Assembly (NCBI RefSeq): GCF_012070395.1
Contig: NZ_JAAFYS010000002.1
Span: 992,001-1,056,000 of the forward strand
Length of the DNA stretch: 64,000 nucleotides
From: Pseudoroseicyclus tamaricis
Lineage (GTDB): Bacteria; Pseudomonadota; Alphaproteobacteria; Rhodobacterales; Rhodobacteraceae
Direction: 5' to 3'
Part shown: positions 61,567 to 64,000 of the stretch, piece after piece
Numbering within the stretch: the stretch's first letter is position 1
Layout: every line of letters starts with the position of its first letter
Notes under the pieces: generated by a model
Told to the model about the DNA's origin: nothing
What the model saw: only the letters and a program-made list of their open reading frames with translations
The model's database searches: none
Position numbers and translations under genes: made by a program

Positions 61567-61941
61567 TCAGGCCGCCGCCGAGAGGACGCGGGCCAGCTCG
61601 AAGAGCCGGCGGCGCTGATGCTCGGGGATGGCGTAGTAGGAGCGCAGCAGCTCCAGCGCCTCGCGGTCGGAGAAGATGTCCGCCGGCAGGCCGCCGGCCG
61701 CCTGCGCCGTCTCCCCCTCGCCCTCCTCCAGCCCCTCGAAGAAGAAGGAGATGGGCACGCCCAGCGTCTGCGAGATCTCCCACAGCCGGGAGGCGGAGAC
61801 GCGGTTCATCCCCGTCTCGTACTTCTGGATCTGCTGGAACTTGATGCCCACCTTCTCGGCGAGCTGCTGCTGTGTCGTGCCGTTGAGCCAGCGGCGGTGG
61901 CGAATTCGTTTCCCGACATGAACATCGACCGGGTGCTTCAT
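61567..61941 (-). CDS. XRE-family helix-turn-helix regulator
   Basis: A 124-residue regulator. The Cro/C1-type helix-turn-helix lies at about 8-65 (KRIRHRRWLNGTTQQQLAEK and GIKFQQIQKYETGMNRVSAS). The C-terminal half, with LPADIFSDREALELLRSYYA, is a short helical segment without a ligand domain. Such short regulators are conserved in Rhodobacterales; targets unknown. The ATG at 61941 (MKHPVDVHVG) fits the family start; upstream residues are unconserved. Confidence 0.9.
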   Translation of the reverse strand: MKHPVDVHVGKRIRHRRWLNGTTQQQLAEKVGIKFQQIQKYETGMNRVSASRLWEISQTLGVPISFFFEGLEEGEGETAQAAGGLPADIFSDREALELLRSYYAIPEHQRRRLFELARVLSAAA

Positions 61942-62197
61942 GGTAAAACCTATCTGCGTCCTGCGCGCACCAACATGGGCCGCGAACGGCCGCCTCCGGT
62001 GCTTCCCCGTTACTGTGCCGGCGACGGCGGTGAGGACGCCGCCCCCGGTAGTCATGCTCGCATCAGACACGTCTCGGTTGCGGGAGTCATCCTGACCTTT
62101 TGGATAGGTCGGCAATGGCTCGCCACCGCCTCGCGCCGCCTCCTCCCGCGTCCATGGCGGGCCCGGCCGTCATCCCGGCCCCGCCCGGCGACGCGCG

Positions 62198-62452
62198 TCA
62201 GGAGAGGTCGAGCGCCAGTGCGTGGATGCGCCCCATCACCTCCGGCCCGAGGGCGGCGTGCACGGCGCGGTGGCGCTGCAGGCGGCTCATCCCCTCCAGC
62301 TCCGGCGCCGCGAGAACGACGCGCCAGTGGCTCTCGCCCGAGCCGTCGTCGCCGGCATGGCCCGCGTGGTGGGCGCTCTCATTGACGATCTCCAGCCGCG
62401 TCGGCGTGAAGGCGCCCCTCAGGCGCGTTTCCATCTCGTCTGCCATCGCCAT
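62198..62452 (-). CDS. bolA: BolA family protein
   Basis: An 84-residue BolA-type protein. LRGAFTPTRLEIVNESAHHAGH is the core with the cluster-ligand histidine region, then HWRVVLAAPELEGMSRLQRH and AVHAALGPEVMGRIHALAL. BolA proteins pair with monothiol glutaredoxins in iron-sulfur handling; no glutaredoxin is adjacent. Two ATGs six bases apart are possible. It is divergent from the J-domain gene with 73 bases between starts. Confidence 0.92.
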   Translation of the reverse strand: MAMADEMETRLRGAFTPTRLEIVNESAHHAGHAGDDGSGESHWRVVLAAPELEGMSRLQRHRAVHAALGPEVMGRIHALALDLS

Positions 62453-62525
62453 TTTTCGCGAAGCTCCTTCCATCTGCCGTCCAAGGGGCTACACTCTCGC
62501 CTCCGAGTCGGAAAGGAGCCCTCAC

Positions 62526-63155
62526 ATGCCCAAGGCTGACCCTTTCGGTTTCGACATATCCGTGTCGGCCTCCAAGAAGAAAAACCCCCGCGGGCGGCGC
62601 GGCATGTCGGGCGCTTTCGAGACCTCGACGCGGGTCTGCGACCATCCCGGCTGCCAGGAGGCGGGCAAGTACCGCGCACCGAAGAGCCCGGACTCGCTCG
62701 ACGACTTCTTCTGGTTCTGCAAGGACCACGTGCGCGAGTACAATCTGAAGTGGAACTTCTTCGAAGGCACCACGGAGGAGGATTTCGAGCATCAGGTCGA
62801 CGCCGATCGCGTCTGGGGCCGGGGCACCAAGCCCTTCACGAAGGAAGAGCAGCGCGCCTGGGCCCGGCTCGGCGTCGATGACCCGCACCAGGTGCTGGGC
62901 CAGAACGCCACGCGCAACCCCGGCAAGGCCGTCACCGGCCAGCGCCGCCTGCCCCCGACGGAGCGCAAGGCGGTCGAGATCCTCGAGGTGAAGGACACCG
63001 CCAGCCGGACGGAGATCCGCAAGGCCTACAAGTCCCTCATCAAGGTGCTCCACCCCGACATGAACGGCGGGGACCGCAGCCACGAAGAGCAGCTGGCCGA
63101 GGTCGTCTGGGCCTGGGATCAGCTCAAGGGCAGCCGCAACTTCCGCGACGATTGA
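62526..63155 (+). CDS. J-domain protein with C-terminal DnaJ domain
   Basis: A 209-residue co-chaperone-like protein. Unlike DnaJ, the J domain is at the C terminus (about 148-205): EILEVKDTASRTEIRKAYKS and KVLHPDMNGGDRSHEEQ with the HPD motif. The N-terminal part has a conserved Cys/His set (CDHPGCQEAGKYRAP and FWFCKDHVREYNLKWNFF) that may bind metal. This type is common in alphaproteobacteria and sits beside bolA, as here. DnaK partner and clients unknown. Confidence 0.92.
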   Translation: MPKADPFGFDISVSASKKKNPRGRRGMSGAFETSTRVCDHPGCQEAGKYRAPKSPDSLDDFFWFCKDHVREYNLKWNFFEGTTEEDFEHQVDADRVWGRGTKPFTKEEQRAWARLGVDDPHQVLGQNATRNPGKAVTGQRRLPPTERKAVEILEVKDTASRTEIRKAYKSLIKVLHPDMNGGDRSHEEQLAEVVWAWDQLKGSRNFRDD

Positions 63156-63171
63156 ACCGCGCTCCCCGGGC

Positions 63172-63735
63172 TCAGGCCCGGGGCCGCCACGCGAACAGGC
63201 TGTCCCGCTCGCGCCGCCAGTCGATCATGGATCGGTGGAAGCGGGCGAAGGCCAGCAGCCAGAGCAGCGCCAGCGCCGGCGCCCCGGCCAGAGCCGTGAG
63301 CAGCGCGAAGGGGCCGAACATGGTGCCGTAGAGCGGCAGCACCAGCGTCCCCGCCAGCAGCGCCGCGACGACACTGCCCATCACCAGCCCCCAGCCGAAG
63401 CGCAGCGCGCCCCGCGCCCCCGAATGCCCGTAGTGCCTCCGCACGACCCAGAGCCCGCTCGCCGCCCCGATGCCGCCGGCCGTCGCCACCCAGAGGCCGT
63501 AGCCCGGGCGCAGCGGCTCGAACCCGTTGAGCTGCACGGCCACCCGCAGGGCGACAGCGGCGCCGACCGCGGCGAGCGTCGCCAGCGCCAGCGCCACGCG
63601 CCGCTCTCCGCCCGTCTCGGGCGCCATCAGCCAATGGGGGCGGCGCATCACCCTTCGCCTCTCGTCAAGCACGCCCGCCTCTCTGGCCCGCCGGAAAGGC
63701 GGGGATGTGGCGCCCCGTCCCCGGATCGTGAACAT
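63172..63735 (-). CDS. Multi-pass membrane protein of unknown function
   Basis: A 187-residue protein with about four hydrophobic segments (around 45-65, 75-95, 115-140 and 145-165) and a basic cytoplasmic C terminus (FHRSMIDWRRERDSL). No family recognised. The start at 63735 (MFTIRGRGA) was chosen as the first ATG giving a sensible N terminus; MRRPHWLMAP 29 residues later is an alternative. Convergent with the J-domain gene. Confidence 0.7.
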   Translation of the reverse strand: MFTIRGRGATSPPFRRAREAGVLDERRRVMRRPHWLMAPETGGERRVALALATLAAVGAAVALRVAVQLNGFEPLRPGYGLWVATAGGIGAASGLWVVRRHYGHSGARGALRFGWGLVMGSVVAALLAGTLVLPLYGTMFGPFALLTALAGAPALALLWLLAFARFHRSMIDWRRERDSLFAWRPRA

Positions 63736-63809
63736 TGCGTCTCCGAAGCGGAAACGGCGGCGAAGCGGCCGGTCGCCTCTCACGACCGACCGCTTCGGTG
63801 GGCCAGACG

Positions 63810-64000
63810 CTAGGCAGGGCGGCCGGCCATCGTGGCGTGCAGCGCGAAGCCGCTGGCCACGAGCCCCAGCGCGATGCGCAGCACGTGCAGCTGCAGCCAC
63901 GTCGTCAGCGCCGCCGGCACCTCCTCCGGCGGCACCGCGCCGGAGGCGAAGGCGGCGTTGGCCGGCAGGTGATGCACCCCGGTGACCACCCCGAGACCGA
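63810..64000 (-). CDS. C-terminal end of a small membrane protein (DUF1772-like)
   Basis: Only the last 62 residues lie in the window. GVVTGVHHLPANAAFASG, a tryptophan in LTTWLQLHVLRIALG and a hydrophobic C-terminal segment resemble the end of DUF1772/anthrone oxygenase-like membrane proteins (asparagine near the middle, Trp and Arg before the last helix). The N terminus is beyond base 64000, so the family call is tentative. Confidence 0.5.
   Translation of the reverse strand, partial: GLGVVTGVHHLPANAAFASGAVPPEEVPAALTTWLQLHVLRIALGLVASGFALHATMAGRPA

Overview
The window is about 64 kb of a G+C-rich (about 70%) chromosome. Gene content and order point to an alphaproteobacterium of the order Rhodobacterales: soxBDA heterotetrameric sarcosine oxidase, ccmI-ruvX-DUF1289, aroK-aroB, the yceD(DUF177)-rpmF-plsX-fabH-ihfA-merR-tRNA-Pro block, the argS-SPOR-nagZ-scpA-scpB block, dgt/erpA, a DksA with a single cysteine, ornithine-lipid acyltransferase olsB and two-domain Dcd. 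Genus and species cannot be told from the sequence alone. Almost all of the window is ordinary, tightly packed core chromosome, with many ATGA or GTGA stop/start overlaps. There is no phage, integron, CRISPR array, transposase or rRNA operon.

Layout. 1-3947: sarcosine oxidase genes on the minus strand (soxB, a small membrane protein, soxD, and soxA running off the left edge). 4258-6248: cytochrome c maturation ccmI, ruvX and a DUF1289 gene. 6245-8851: a UbiH-type hydroxylase and an amidase. 8862-10549: aroB and aroK; divergent from them is a coupled operon of a 49-residue membrane protein, a 524-residue secreted protein, a XerD-type recombinase and a CNNM/CorC-type CBS protein (10763-14786). 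14787-16042: an island of roughly 50% G+C with one YaaC-like gene. 16043-24042: AI-2E transporter, RNase D, a Hint-domain protein, purN, purM, a frameshifted GSCFA gene, tRNA-Ile2, a KTSC protein, a lytic transglycosylase and ssb. 24536-27756: Uup-type ABC-F, OlsB and BamE. 27905-33485: fatty acid/ribosome block, IHF, MerR, tRNA-Pro and Dcd. 33582-43891: diguanylate cyclase, ScpBA, NagZ, SPOR protein, ArgS, a cation antiporter and dGTPase. 43972-54878: ErpA, Xth, a flavin monooxygenase, DksA, MoxR, small enzymes, a DUF2927 lipoprotein, VWA protein, M48 protease and LipA. 55793-64000: CDF metal transporter, beta-lactamase-fold hydrolase, OxyR-like regulator, CAP lipoprotein, 8-oxoguanine deaminase-like enzyme, HisN, XRE regulator, BolA and a J-domain protein.

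The least explained content lies between genes. A family of about 175-bp G+C-rich repeats, each carrying one imperfect hairpin with a constant mismatch, occurs in eight copies at four loci (24.3, 44.4-44.8, 53.4-53.8 and 55.0-55.8 kb). Two loci are dimers of about 240-bp period sharing one spacer. The third is a 294-bp tandem array with a different spacer built around a GGTGGGTT/AACCCACC palindrome. The fourth copy is single and degenerate. Copies differ by single-base length changes, which argues against protein coding. No mobility gene is nearby. Other points worth a look are the low-G+C YaaC-like gene, a one-base frameshift in the GSCFA gene, a likely ATT start for the CDF transporter, a four-unit minisatellite covering the stop codon of the OxyR-like gene, and twin palindromes after the antiporter gene. 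I found no convincing new multi-gene system; the repeat family and the YaaC-like gene are the best candidates for undescribed biology.
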